Shown here one piece after another: positions 7,798 to 15,375 of a stretch of DNA of 34,835 nucleotides. The position numbers and the translations under genes are program-made. The stretch covers positions 1-34,835 of the forward strand of contig CAIPZV010000027.1 of the NCBI GenBank assembly GCA_903869595.1. Direction: 5' to 3'. Position 1 is the stretch's first letter. Each line of letters begins with the position of its first letter. The notes under the pieces are model-generated. The model worked only from the letters and a program-made list of their open reading frames with translations, searched no databases and had not been told where the DNA came from. Origin of the DNA: an uncultured beta proteobacterium (GTDB lineage Bacteria > Pseudomonadota > Gammaproteobacteria > Burkholderiales > Burkholderiaceae_C).

Positions 7798-7999
7798 ACG
7801 TTGCGCCCACAAACACGCGACAAAGAGCGTCGAGCAGGCGCGAACCGGACCAGGATACACAACTGGCGTATTCAGACCAACTCTCCGCATATGGCATTAC
7901 CTGCTGGTTTGTTCACACGAACTTCAAGGAAGTGAGAATTTTTGTGCGCCACGCCCATTTCCTAGACGCCAGCGACGTTTGCCATTCCCTGAAAAAACT

Positions 8000-8143
8000 C
8001 CGCTCAATGTCGAAATCAACCCCGAGGCCTGGAATTCCATGCACAACAACACCTGCCCCTTCGACCGCCCCAGATCAGGACCGATTGCGGTGAAGATGAT
8101 TAATCAACTGGGGGATGAGGTGATGAAGGTATTTAAAGCTTGA
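8000..8143 (+). pseudogene. Probable C-terminal remnant of a DNA methyltransferase (restriction-modification)
   Basis: One frame, open from 8000 to TGA 8141-8143, encodes PLNVEINPEAWNSMHNN, then a T-C-P-F-D-R-P block, then GPIAVKMINQLGDEVMKVF. The final I-A-V-K-x-I-N-x-x-G-D-E-V-M-K-V-F strand resembles, from memory, the extreme C terminus of large site-specific adenine methyltransferases or helicases of restriction systems. Nothing upstream (7798-8000) continues the protein in this frame with recognisable domains, so this is a stump. No start codon or Shine-Dalgarno supports it as a gene. The remainder of the 365-base gap 7798-8162 shows nothing else. The assignment rests on motif recall only. 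Confidence 0.4.
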
Positions 8144-8162
8144 AAAATTTATAGGAATAAAA

Positions 8163-8786
8163 ATGGAATCCAATACTTGGTATACGGTATCTAAACAGAG
8201 TCTGGCGCTTTATGCGCGACACGCCGGTTTTGACTTATCGGTATACAACGAATATTCACCAGCGGTGCAGCAAGAATTGCGTCGACGCGCGGTTAATGAG
8301 GCTATGCGCGCTATTGAATTGGCATTTGATGAACACAAATTTAGCTTGCGAACCATTAAAAATGGTGTATATGTAATAACCATAGCTAATCCACTTGCAA
8401 TTCAATATCCAAGTGGTCAATCGCAAGTCTTGTACATAGGGCGTGGCGATATCTACAAGCGAATCAAGTCACACTTTGAGCGCAAACTTTTCGAGTTCAT
8501 GCTCAGCGTTGGAGGCGCCGAATTTGATTTTCATTTTGCGAAACCTGCTCGTTCTGGTACGCCAAAATATTTTGAATATATAGAACAAAAAATGCTTGAA
8601 TGGTTCAGCGATCAACACGGAGAGAATGAAAATCAAAAGTGCTGGCCATTACTAAATAGAATCGCGGGGGCGCAGAAAAATTACAAAGACGATTCAACAG
8701 ACTGGTGGAAATATCCATTACGCGGGACAAACAAAAAACCCTTATGGGCCATGAAGCCAACAAAGCACAATGATTTTGCTTTGTAA
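8163..8786 (+). CDS. GIY-YIG-like domain protein of unknown function
   Basis: The 207-residue product has a lower GC content than its neighbours. Residues 68-105 read GVYVITIANP...VLYIGRGDIYKRIKSHF, which fits the GIY-YIG nuclease core: the GVY strand at 68-70, YIG at 91-93 and the catalytic-type arginine R100. A glutamate at the expected distance (E141 in YFEYIEQKML) and N165 (LLNR) could complete the active site. The N-terminal 60 residues are helical and the C terminus is rich in W and K. GIY-YIG proteins act in homing, restriction or repair; here only the fold is supported. ATG 8163 has AGGAA 6 bases upstream. It sits directly after a methyltransferase stump, so a restriction role is possible but unproven. 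Confidence 0.65.
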   Translation: MESNTWYTVSKQSLALYARHAGFDLSVYNEYSPAVQQELRRRAVNEAMRAIELAFDEHKFSLRTIKNGVYVITIANPLAIQYPSGQSQVLYIGRGDIYKRIKSHFERKLFEFMLSVGGAEFDFHFAKPARSGTPKYFEYIEQKMLEWFSDQHGENENQKCWPLLNRIAGAQKNYKDDSTDWWKYPLRGTNKKPLWAMKPTKHNDFAL

Positions 8787-8966
8787 AGAAATTGCTTGGT
8801 ACGAAAAATTGTTATTTGAATTAAGACGACAAGACAGATAGGTAACGGCATTTGCACGCCAGTATTTAATTTACCTCGCAGCCTTGCCTTCCACCCCGCC
8901 AAGACACATGATGAGCATTTGGCGCATCCGTCGGTGTTCGTCCTTTTCGGTCGGAGGGCGTGATCC

Positions 8967-9251
8967 CTAGTTTGCGGGCGAACCAAGGTATTTCTCCACC
9001 GGCACATCCACCACCGCCCAGACCCAACCCGCATAGTCTGGGTCGGCTTGCCAATGCGCCAAGCCGCGCGGGGCCGGGATGTGGGCACCATCTTCAATCA
9101 ACACCTCGACATGCTGCTCAATTGCCTGGCGGGCGTTTTCCATGGCCTCTTCCATGGTGTCGCCGGCCGAAAAACATCCCGGCACGTCGGGCACCGCCAC
9201 ACCCCATGCGTTGGTTTCGGTTCCGGGCTCTAAGGCAATCATGAATTTCAT
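8967..9251 (-). CDS. hicB: HicB-family antitoxin
   Basis: The 94-residue protein has the HicB RNase-H-like antitoxin fold: an early MKFMIALEPG strand, WGVAVPDVPGCFSAGDTMEEAMENAREA-type signature (residues 16-42, here with ARQAIEQH), and a final WVWAVVDVPVEKYLG. Full-length HicB proteins often add a DNA-binding ribbon-helix-helix or HTH domain after the K-Y-L-G block. Here the protein stops eight codons later at TAG and no such domain is seen in any frame downstream, so the C terminus may be lost. ATG 9251 has AAAGGAAAG just upstream. Its partner hicA, 12 bases upstream, is broken, so this antitoxin is orphaned. Confidence 0.88.
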   Translation of the reverse strand: MKFMIALEPGTETNAWGVAVPDVPGCFSAGDTMEEAMENARQAIEQHVEVLIEDGAHIPAPRGLAHWQADPDYAGWVWAVVDVPVEKYLGSPAN

Positions 9252-9263
9252 CGGGCTTTCCTT

Positions 9264-9407
9264 TCAGCGCAGGCCAGCCTGCTTCTGTAGCTTGTGCAGT
9301 AAACCTACCCCCAGGTCTTTTTTAGGGTGCGGAACGCTGATGTGGCCGGGCTTGTACGGATTAACAAATATATACAAACCCGCGCCGCATGCAGGCCAAG
9401 GCTTGCA
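9264..9407 (-). pseudogene. hicA: hicA toxin remnant lacking its 5' half
   Basis: The minus-strand frame ending at TGA 9264-9266 encodes YIFVNPYKPGHISVPHPKKD followed by L-G-V-G-L-L-H-K-L-Q-K-Q-A-G-L-R, an unmistakable C-terminal half of the HicA mRNA interferase. Homology starts around 9374. Upstream, where R-G-S-H-H and the N-terminal helix should be, the frame reads unrelated residues back to the TAA stop (9408-9410) of the neighbouring sulfotransferase gene. The catalytic histidine of HicA lies in the missing part, so no active toxin can be made. There is no start codon with a Shine-Dalgarno. The breakpoint coincides with the end of the adjacent gene. Confidence 0.85.
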
Positions 9408-12239
9408 TTAGCGGGTGAAATTCAGGTTACCGAAGGGAACCGGTGTGGCGTTAAATGCACTACAGCGTCTCGTATCGCTATAAGCGAAGTCAAACACTAT
9501 ATTTTTATTGGCGTCCAAGCCCACCATGCGTTGGGGTATGGCGTACAACACCAATAGCGATTGGTCTGGGGCCATATAGGCGCTGGAACACACGTTGGAA
9601 TAAAGGCCCTCAGGATGGTCGTATTGCCAATCTTGCCGTGCGGTTTTGGCGCTAGCATTCACGGTGTAGTAAGAAACCACACTGTGCAGAGGATTGGGAA
9701 GCTTTTCGTTAGCGCCAACTTGATGGCCATTGCCACTGATATTGCCATTGTTAAACACCATGATTTTTCCAGCAGCCGGAATGGATACCGCGTGCTGGCC
9801 CAAGGGGTAGGTGCCGCCCGCATCCAACGTTAATGCTTTGGCTTGTAGTGAGGGAATGGTGTACCAGTATTTGCGCGGGTCACCGAATATCCAGACAATT
9901 TCGCCTGTGTCGTACTTTAGTTTAATCAGGAAATTTTGTCTGCTGGAAACGACGATGGTGTTGTCGCTGGCGTCATAAGCGGCGGCGTTGGCGTGGAACC
10001 AACTCTCCGCATTAAACAGAAGGGTGTTGGTATCGCCCTGGCTTGTCATGTAGTCGTTGAGGATTTTCTTCAGATCCCAACTTTTTATGATATTTCCTGT
10101 TAGAGGGTCAAATTCCACGACGTCAGAATCTACAGCAGCAGTAAACGTAACATCATTTTCATCATAATCATAGTAATGATAATTTACGCCCGGGGGCAGA
10201 GGTGTGTATTGTTTTCCCGTACCAGCAGCTCTATCGTATAGACCCAAGTAGCCGGTTTTCCCTTTTTCCATGTTGTGGTGAAAATTACTGGCGCCAAGGT
10301 ATTTTTGGTATTTATCCACCGGTAATAGCTGGGTGCTGCCATCCAGATTCATACGGACCATATTCAAACCATTGCTATCGCCGATTAGGAAACCATTGTC
10401 ATACCAAGCAGAGGATGTTGGACTTAAGTCGCCACTGATAACTGAATTTGTCGCATGGGTATAGGTCCAGCGGATATTGCCATCGGTATCCAATATCACC
10501 GGCGATCCACTCGCAAAGCCCCTGGACATAATGAAGTCATAGCCAAGCGCGCCACTGGATGCGGTACGCGCTGTCTTGACGGTGATGTCCCCAATCATGG
10601 GCGTAGGGCCTGCTAGGGTCGTGATCGTTAGCGGGCTTAAAGTCTGGGGATTACCGCTGGCGAAGGTCAGCTTCACGCTCACCTGATTGGCATAGTTGGC
10701 ATACAAGCCGAATACCGGAATTTTGACTATGTTGGCCGTTGGAATCAGGTTTCTACTTTGCAGGGCTGCTCTGCTCCAGGTAATTTTTACCGGCGCTGAA
10801 AAGGTTCCTAGCTTGGGGGTAATCGTGGCCTCAAACGTTCGCACATTTACCACGCTAGCCCCTTGTAGCGTGATCTGTCCAATATGCGCATTGGAACCCA
10901 CCGAAGCGGCTTGGTAGAGGCCATTATTAAGCACACCAATCACGATATTCCAGTCGCCAATTAGCGTCCCTAGCACGCCATCCATGCGTTTTACCGCCGC
11001 TTTCAGGCTATAACTTCCCAGAGGTAAATCCTGTTTCGGTCGGAGTTCCCAGTTTTGTTGATCCGTACTCGTTGCATCACACAAGATTTCAGCATCCTTG
11101 TTGCCATTAAACAGGCTGACCGAAAATGGGGTGGTAAGCGCCACGCTGGTTTTGATCTTGATTAATGGTCGGCGGGTATTGGTGCCATCGCCTGAAATGA
11201 CCCGCACAGCCGGTTTTAAGGTATCGTTCAAAACGGCAGTCACGTCAGCGGTTTGGGGTACGCCTGGCTGGACATTGAAACTCTTGCTGGCGCTGGAAAC
11301 CGATTGGTCGCTGGCATTTCTAAAGTCCACTTGCACCGTTTGTTCGCCTGCGATGGTGAAGAAGTAACTCAGTAATTCACTGCTTCCATCGACAACACGC
11401 ATCACCACATCGGCCACACCCCCACCAAAGTGCCACAGCACCGAGGTAACGCTGTCCCGCACATTGCTGACCCACAAATTTATGGACTCGTATACGCTTG
11501 GATTGGACTTGCTTGCATTAACCTTATTCAAATCGTCTACAGCGACCGTATTGGCGGTGTCGCTGCGCACCAGCATCATGGCATAAGGGCCGAAAACGGA
11601 AGGTGATTCATCGTAGTAGTAGTAATAGTTGTGATTGATAGGCGGATTAGCGAAATCAAAAACGTCGAAACCATACGAGGTGATATCCCAATATTTCAGC
11701 GTCTCAATATTTGGAAAATAAGGGCTAGTTCCCTTTTGAACTCCGATGCGTTGAAGCGTCTTCAGTTCTTCCACCGTTGGAGCGCGCCAACCCGTTCCTC
11801 CGCACAAACGGGCATCATTCACCGCCTTGACATAGGCCTCCGAATTGCATTTCCCACCTGTAAGCCCGGTGCAAGTTCCACCAATTGCGAGGCCCTCAGG
11901 TTCCCCGCTGCCAACTTTATGGCGCGTGTACCAGGTGTAGGTGTGGCCCTTGTAGCGCAAGCTGGAAGCATTGGTGCTCTTGTTTTCCCATATCAGGCCG
12001 GTAGTGCTGTCGCGCACACAGTCCCATTGGGTACCTGCTGCCTCAGTACCAGCGTCGCTCCAAAGTGCGGTTTGATTGCTAAGCGGCTGTCCGGTGCTGG
12101 CAATTTTGCTAAAGCGCGATAGAGGAACCGTGATGGTGGAGGATTCCGGGATTTGTCCGCCTCCCCCACCCCCACCGCCACAGGCGCTTAGGGTTGCGAA
12201 AAATAGTGCGATGAAGCTGATTCGTAGAGTCTGAATCAT
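9408..12239 (-). CDS. Lipoprotein with Lcl/DUF1566-like domain fused to an arylsulfate sulfotransferase domain
   Basis: The 943-residue protein starts with a lipoprotein signal (LSAC lipobox, C20) followed by eight glycines. Residues about 72-265 resemble the Lcl C-terminal/DUF1566 domain, with TGLIWE, TCTGLTGGKCNS, then LCGGTGWRAPTVEELKTLQ. Residues about 295-435 look like Ig-type beta spacers. From about 440 a beta domain containing IVKIPVFGLYANYANQVSVK matches the arylsulfotransferase N domain. Residues 545-943 form the six-bladed catalytic domain. H654/H655, H749 and N751 (WFHAN), R767 (SSRQN) and H816 (GQHAVSI) correspond by spacing to E. coli ASST H252, H356, N358, R374 and H436. It should transfer sulfuryl groups between phenolic compounds at the cell envelope. 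Fusion to Lcl is unusual. A GGGGGA Shine-Dalgarno precedes the ATG. Confidence 0.85.
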   Translation of the reverse strand: MIQTLRISFIALFFATLSACGGGGGGGGQIPESSTITVPLSRFSKIASTGQPLSNQTALWSDAGTEAAGTQWDCVRDSTTGLIWENKSTNASSLRYKGHTYTWYTRHKVGSGEPEGLAIGGTCTGLTGGKCNSEAYVKAVNDARLCGGTGWRAPTVEELKTLQRIGVQKGTSPYFPNIETLKYWDITSYGFDVFDFANPPINHNYYYYYDESPSVFGPYAMMLVRSDTANTVAVDDLNKVNASKSNPSVYESINLWVSNVRDSVTSVLWHFGGGVADVVMRVVDGSSELLSYFFTIAGEQTVQVDFRNASDQSVSSASKSFNVQPGVPQTADVTAVLNDTLKPAVRVISGDGTNTRRPLIKIKTSVALTTPFSVSLFNGNKDAEILCDATSTDQQNWELRPKQDLPLGSYSLKAAVKRMDGVLGTLIGDWNIVIGVLNNGLYQAASVGSNAHIGQITLQGASVVNVRTFEATITPKLGTFSAPVKITWSRAALQSRNLIPTANIVKIPVFGLYANYANQVSVKLTFASGNPQTLSPLTITTLAGPTPMIGDITVKTARTASSGALGYDFIMSRGFASGSPVILDTDGNIRWTYTHATNSVISGDLSPTSSAWYDNGFLIGDSNGLNMVRMNLDGSTQLLPVDKYQKYLGASNFHHNMEKGKTGYLGLYDRAAGTGKQYTPLPPGVNYHYYDYDENDVTFTAAVDSDVVEFDPLTGNIIKSWDLKKILNDYMTSQGDTNTLLFNAESWFHANAAAYDASDNTIVVSSRQNFLIKLKYDTGEIVWIFGDPRKYWYTIPSLQAKALTLDAGGTYPLGQHAVSIPAAGKIMVFNNGNISGNGHQVGANEKLPNPLHSVVSYYTVNASAKTARQDWQYDHPEGLYSNVCSSAYMAPDQSLLVLYAIPQRMVGLDANKNIVFDFAYSDTRRCSAFNATPVPFGNLNFTR

Positions 12240-12415
12240 GGTTTTTCCCCCTGCAATTAATTATTAATTTAATAACTTTATCATAAATAATATTCTTTCA
12301 ATAAAAAATTTATCGGTTGAATTTGATGTTTTAAGCAAATTTCAAGGGCATGTTCAGACTGGGATAGCCCCTAGCCAGCGCGCCCAACCCCGCGAAAACC
12401 TTAGTAAAAATCTTC

Positions 12416-12443
12416 TTGACAAGGGTCGCTTCCCGCCTAAACT
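12416..12443 (+). promoter_or_regulatory. Candidate sigma-70 promoter of the hydroxyproline cluster
   Basis: A consensus -35 TTGACA (12416-12421) is followed after 16 bases by TAAACT (12438-12443), four of six matches to the -10. It lies about 60 bases upstream of the deaminase ATG in an otherwise AT-rich intergenic region between divergent genes. Confidence 0.55.
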
Positions 12444-12445
12444 CA

Positions 12446-12466
12446 AAATATATTAAGAACATATTT
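12446..12466. promoter_or_regulatory. Near-palindrome downstream of the promoter, candidate GntR operator
   Basis: AAATATATT and AACATATTT form 9-base arms (8 of 9 complementary) around AAG, starting two bases after the putative -10. A repressor here would block initiation. The GntR/FCD regulator encoded at 14560-15228 is the natural candidate, but the link is inferred. The site is AT-only in its arms, so chance is possible. Confidence 0.4.
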
Positions 12467-12504
12467 AGATCAACTAGCTGCCCTATATTGAAGGAGTCCG
12501 AGCC

Positions 12505-13419
12505 ATGAACAATCCCCGCTGGAAAGGCATATTTCCCGCAGTCACCACCAAGTTCCACGCCGACGAGAGCCTGGACTTGGAGAGTACGGCGGTGCATCTG
12601 GACTTTCAAATTCGAAATGGCGTCCACGGCATGGTCACCTGCGGTTCCCTGGGCGAGTCCAGCACGCTGACGCTGGAAGAAAAGCTGCTGGTCGCTAAAA
12701 ACGCGCTGGAGGTGAGCAAGGGCCGGGTGCCGGTGCTGGCCAATATTTCTGAGACCAGCACGCGTGAAGCGATCCGCTATATAGAAGGTGCCAACAAAAT
12801 CGGCGTCGATGGCTTTATGGTCATGCCATCGGTCATTTACGTGGCCGATGCGCGCGAGGCCATGCAAAACCTGCGCACCATGGCTGCCGTGGCGCAAAAG
12901 CCCATGATGATTTACAACAACCCGGTGGCTTACCGGGTGGACCTCAAACCCGAGCACATGCTGGAGATGGCCGATTGCGAGTGGCTGGTGGCTATTAAAG
13001 AGAGCAGCGACAACATCCGCCGCATTACCGATTTGCGCAACACCGTGGGCGAGCGCTACCAGTTGTTCCTGGGCGTGGACGACCTAGCCTACGAAGGTCT
13101 GGCGCTGGGCGCTGATGGTTTGTTGGCCGGAGTGGGTTGCACCTTCCCGCGCGAGACCGTGGCTTTGTACGACTTGATGGTGGCCGGCCGTTTTGCCGAA
13201 GCGCTCAAGCTCTACCAGTGGATGACGCCCATGCTGCACTTGGACGTGTCCACCAAGCTGGTGCAAAACCTGAAGTTGATTGACGTGGTGGCCGGCATGG
13301 GTTCCGAGCACATGCGTCGCCCGCGGCTGCCTTTGATTGGCGCCGAACGCGAATTTGTCGAGACTATCGTGAAGACCGCCCTGGCCACGCGCCCGGCGCA
13401 ATACCAGTCGGTGCCTTGA
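12505..13419 (+). CDS. Dihydrodipicolinate synthase family protein, probable 1-pyrroline-4-hydroxy-2-carboxylate deaminase
   Basis: The 304-residue protein is a DapA-superfamily TIM-barrel lyase: GSLGES (47-52) is the pyruvate-carboxylate binding loop, Y137 lies in MIYNNP and the Schiff-base lysine is K165 in VAIKESSDN. True DapA enzymes carry GTTGE. The variant loop and the following hydroxyproline epimerase gene point to the 4-hydroxyproline pathway enzyme that deaminates 1-pyrroline-4-hydroxy-2-carboxylate to 2-oxoglutarate semialdehyde. The ATG has AAGGAG (12491-12496) 8 bases upstream. It is the first gene of a three-gene set with the epimerase and a GntR regulator. Other DapA-like lyases (e.g. 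keto-sugar aldolases) remain possible, but the context makes this assignment the best one. Confidence 0.8.
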   Translation: MNNPRWKGIFPAVTTKFHADESLDLESTAVHLDFQIRNGVHGMVTCGSLGESSTLTLEEKLLVAKNALEVSKGRVPVLANISETSTREAIRYIEGANKIGVDGFMVMPSVIYVADAREAMQNLRTMAAVAQKPMMIYNNPVAYRVDLKPEHMLEMADCEWLVAIKESSDNIRRITDLRNTVGERYQLFLGVDDLAYEGLALGADGLLAGVGCTFPRETVALYDLMVAGRFAEALKLYQWMTPMLHLDVSTKLVQNLKLIDVVAGMGSEHMRRPRLPLIGAEREFVETIVKTALATRPAQYQSVP

Positions 13420-13503
13420 GTTTTTCCGGTCGGGCGCACATTGCCTGCGCCGGTGCACGACTTGAAATAATGACCGAATTGACGGACCAGCCAAGTACTT
13501 TGC

Positions 13504-13555
13504 AAGTGGAAGTGGAAGTGGAAGTGGAAGTGGAAGTGGAAGTGGAAGTGGAAGT
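13504..13555. repeat. Hexanucleotide microsatellite (AAGTGG)8.7
   Basis: Eight perfect AAGTGG units (13504-13551) plus a partial AAGT form an uninterrupted tandem repeat in the 177-base gap between the deaminase and the epimerase, ending 41 bases before the epimerase ATG. Such pure repeats are prone to slippage, which here would change intergenic spacing in 6-base steps. Confidence 0.97.
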
Positions 13556-13596
13556 ATGTCCAGCAATTCATACCGATTCAAGGAAGCGAATAAACA

Positions 13597-14532
13597 ATGC
13601 AAACAATTGAGGTGATCGACTCGCACACCGGCGGCGAGCCCACGCGCTTAGTTGTAGCCGGTTTCCCGGATTTGGGGCAAGGCACTATGTCCGAGCGCCG
13701 CGAACTGTTGCGCAGCCAGTACGACGCCTGGCGCGCCGCCGCCATGCTGGAGCCGCGGGGTAATGATGTGCTGGTGGGCGCACTGCTATGCAGCCCGCAA
13801 GACCCGGCTAGCGCGGCGGGGGTGATTTTTTTCAACAACACCGGCTACTTGGGCATGTGCGGTCACGGCACGATCGGCCTTGTGGTGTCGCTGGCCTTTA
13901 TGGGCCGTATCGGCGCGGGCACGCACACTTTAGAGACCCCCGTGGGCAATGTTCAGGCCACGCTGCACGAGGATGGTTCGGTCAGCGTGCGCAATGTGCC
14001 GTCTTGGCGTCATTTGCACCAGGTGCTGGTGCAAGTGCCGGGCTATGGCCTGGTGCATGGCGATGTGGCCTGGGGCGGGAACTGGTTTTTCCTGGCCAGC
14101 GACCACGGCCAGCGCGTAGTCAGCGACAACTTGGTTGGCCTGACTGCTTACAGCAGCGCACTTAAAAGTGCCCTAGCGGCGCAGGGCATTACCGGCTCGG
14201 ACGGGGCCGAGATTGACCACATCGAACTCTTTGGCCCGGACGATACGGGCGCGGACAGCCGCAACTTTGTGCTCTGCCCCGGCGGGGCTTACGACCGCTC
14301 GCCCTGCGGCACTGGCACCAGCGCCAAAGTGGCCTGCTTGGCCGCCGATGGCAAGCTTGCGCCCGGCGCGGTGTGGACCCAGGCCAGCATCATCGGCAGT
14401 CGCTTCGAAGCCAGCTACACCCTGGACGAAGGCGAGGTGATTCCCAGCATCCGTGGCCGCGCCCATATCAGCGCCAAGGCCACGCTGGTGCTGGACCCAC
14501 AGGACCCGTTTGTATGGGGCATCAGCCTTTGA
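13597..14532 (+). CDS. 4-hydroxyproline 2-epimerase (proline racemase family)
   Basis: The 311-residue product belongs to the proline racemase superfamily. The start carries [13 protein letters not shown], the first acid/base cysteine is C88 in [10 protein letters not shown], and the second is C237 in [12 protein letters not shown]. Two cysteines mark a racemase/epimerase rather than the Cys/Thr trans-3-hydroxyproline dehydratase type. With a DapA-family deaminase next door, epimerisation of trans-4-hydroxy-L-proline to cis-4-hydroxy-D-proline is the likely reaction. The D-hydroxyproline dehydrogenase needed between these two steps is not in the window. AAGGAAG (13580-13586) precedes ATG 13597. 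A hexanucleotide repeat lies in its leader. Confidence 0.88.
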   Translation: MQTIEVIDSHTGGEPTRLVVAGFPDLGQGTMSERRELLRSQYDAWRAAAMLEPRGNDVLVGALLCSPQDPASAAGVIFFNNTGYLGMCGHGTIGLVVSLAFMGRIGAGTHTLETPVGNVQATLHEDGSVSVRNVPSWRHLHQVLVQVPGYGLVHGDVAWGGNWFFLASDHGQRVVSDNLVGLTAYSSALKSALAAQGITGSDGAEIDHIELFGPDDTGADSRNFVLCPGGAYDRSPCGTGTSAKVACLAADGKLAPGAVWTQASIIGSRFEASYTLDEGEVIPSIRGRAHISAKATLVLDPQDPFVWGISL

Positions 14533-14559
14533 CACGGGCAGGGACTAAAAAATAAAGCC

Positions 14560-15228
14560 ATGTCCACGAAAAGCTCCGTAATTCGCATCGAACCCAAACG
14601 CCGGGCGGCAGACTTGGCCTACGACCGCATCGAAGCGTTGATCTCCAAGCTGCAAATCGCGCCCGGCTCGCCCGTGGTGGAAAGCGAAATTGCAGAGCTC
14701 ACCCAACTGGGCCGCACCCCGGTGCGCGAAGCGCTGATGCGCATGACGGCGATTGGTCTGATCGTGCAACAACCCCGGCGTGGCCTGAGCGTGTCGACCA
14801 TCGACATGGTGGACCACCTCAACCTGATAGAAACCCGCCGCGCGCTAGAGCGCCTGATCGCCGCCAGCTCGGCCCGCCGCGCCAACCCGGAGCAGCGCAA
14901 AGGCCTGGTGCGTTGCGCCGAGAAAATGATCAAGGCGGGCGCCAGCGGCCATATCGATCAGTACATGGCTGCCGACCAGGAACTAGACCAGGTAAACCAC
15001 GCCGCTTGCGGCAACCACAGCGCTGTCAAAGCCGTGGTGCCGCTGGTAGTGCAATGCCGCCGCTTTTGGTACCGCTACCAGGCCGAAGGCGAAATCAGCG
15101 AAGGCGCACGCTTTCACATGGTGCTGGCCGAGGCCATCGCCTCCGGCCAAGAAGCCCAAGCCGCCGACGGCGCCAGCCAACTCATGGACTACCTTGAGCG
15201 TTTTGCGCGGCGGGTGATCAACGTATAA
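14560..15228 (+). CDS. GntR-family transcriptional regulator with FCD domain
   Basis: The 222-residue protein has an N-terminal winged helix (about residues 14-85): an A-Y-D-R-I-E-x-L-I-x-x-x-x-I-x-P-G-S start, VVESEIAELTQLGRTPVREAL as recognition helix region and LIVQQPRRGLSVSTID as wing. It is followed by an all-helical FCD effector domain (about 90-215) starting at LIETRRALERLIAA. FCD regulators bind small carboxylates and usually repress the adjacent catabolic operon. It lies 27 bases after the epimerase on the same strand, so it is probably the local hydroxyproline-responsive regulator, acting near 12446-12466 or at its own leader. Confidence 0.9.
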   Translation: MSTKSSVIRIEPKRRAADLAYDRIEALISKLQIAPGSPVVESEIAELTQLGRTPVREALMRMTAIGLIVQQPRRGLSVSTIDMVDHLNLIETRRALERLIAASSARRANPEQRKGLVRCAEKMIKAGASGHIDQYMAADQELDQVNHAACGNHSAVKAVVPLVVQCRRFWYRYQAEGEISEGARFHMVLAEAIASGQEAQAADGASQLMDYLERFARRVINV

Positions 15229-15234
15229 GTCACC

Positions 15235-15265
15235 AAAGGCCCTACTTTGACGCCCATGGGGCTTT
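15235..15265 (+). terminator. Weak hairpin after the GntR gene
   Basis: AAAGGCCC (15235-15242) and GGGGCTTT (15258-15265) pair with one mismatch around a 15-base loop, seven bases after the GntR stop. The trailing sequence has only three Ts, so this is a weak candidate terminator of the hydroxyproline cluster. Confidence 0.3.
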
Positions 15266-15375
15266 AATCCTTCGCACACAATGCCCCAGCGCTTTATTTA
15301 CTACCCGGCCTGCTGCTAGATGACACCTCACCCCGCCAACCCTGCCAGAGCGCAACCAACGCGACCGAACCACAC

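Noticed and set aside
8681..9097. Minus-strand frame overlapping hicB and the GIY-YIG gene end
   Set aside because: It conflicts with the well-supported hicB frame and gives no recognisable protein.
13504..13555. Tandem repeat considered as part of a CRISPR-like array
   Set aside because: The unit is 6 bases with no spacers; it is a simple microsatellite.
13416..13610. Frame encoding a Val-Glu repeat protein across the hexanucleotide repeat
   Set aside because: The repeat codes for VE in this frame simply because it is a hexamer; the flanks do not look like protein and the frame runs into the epimerase start.
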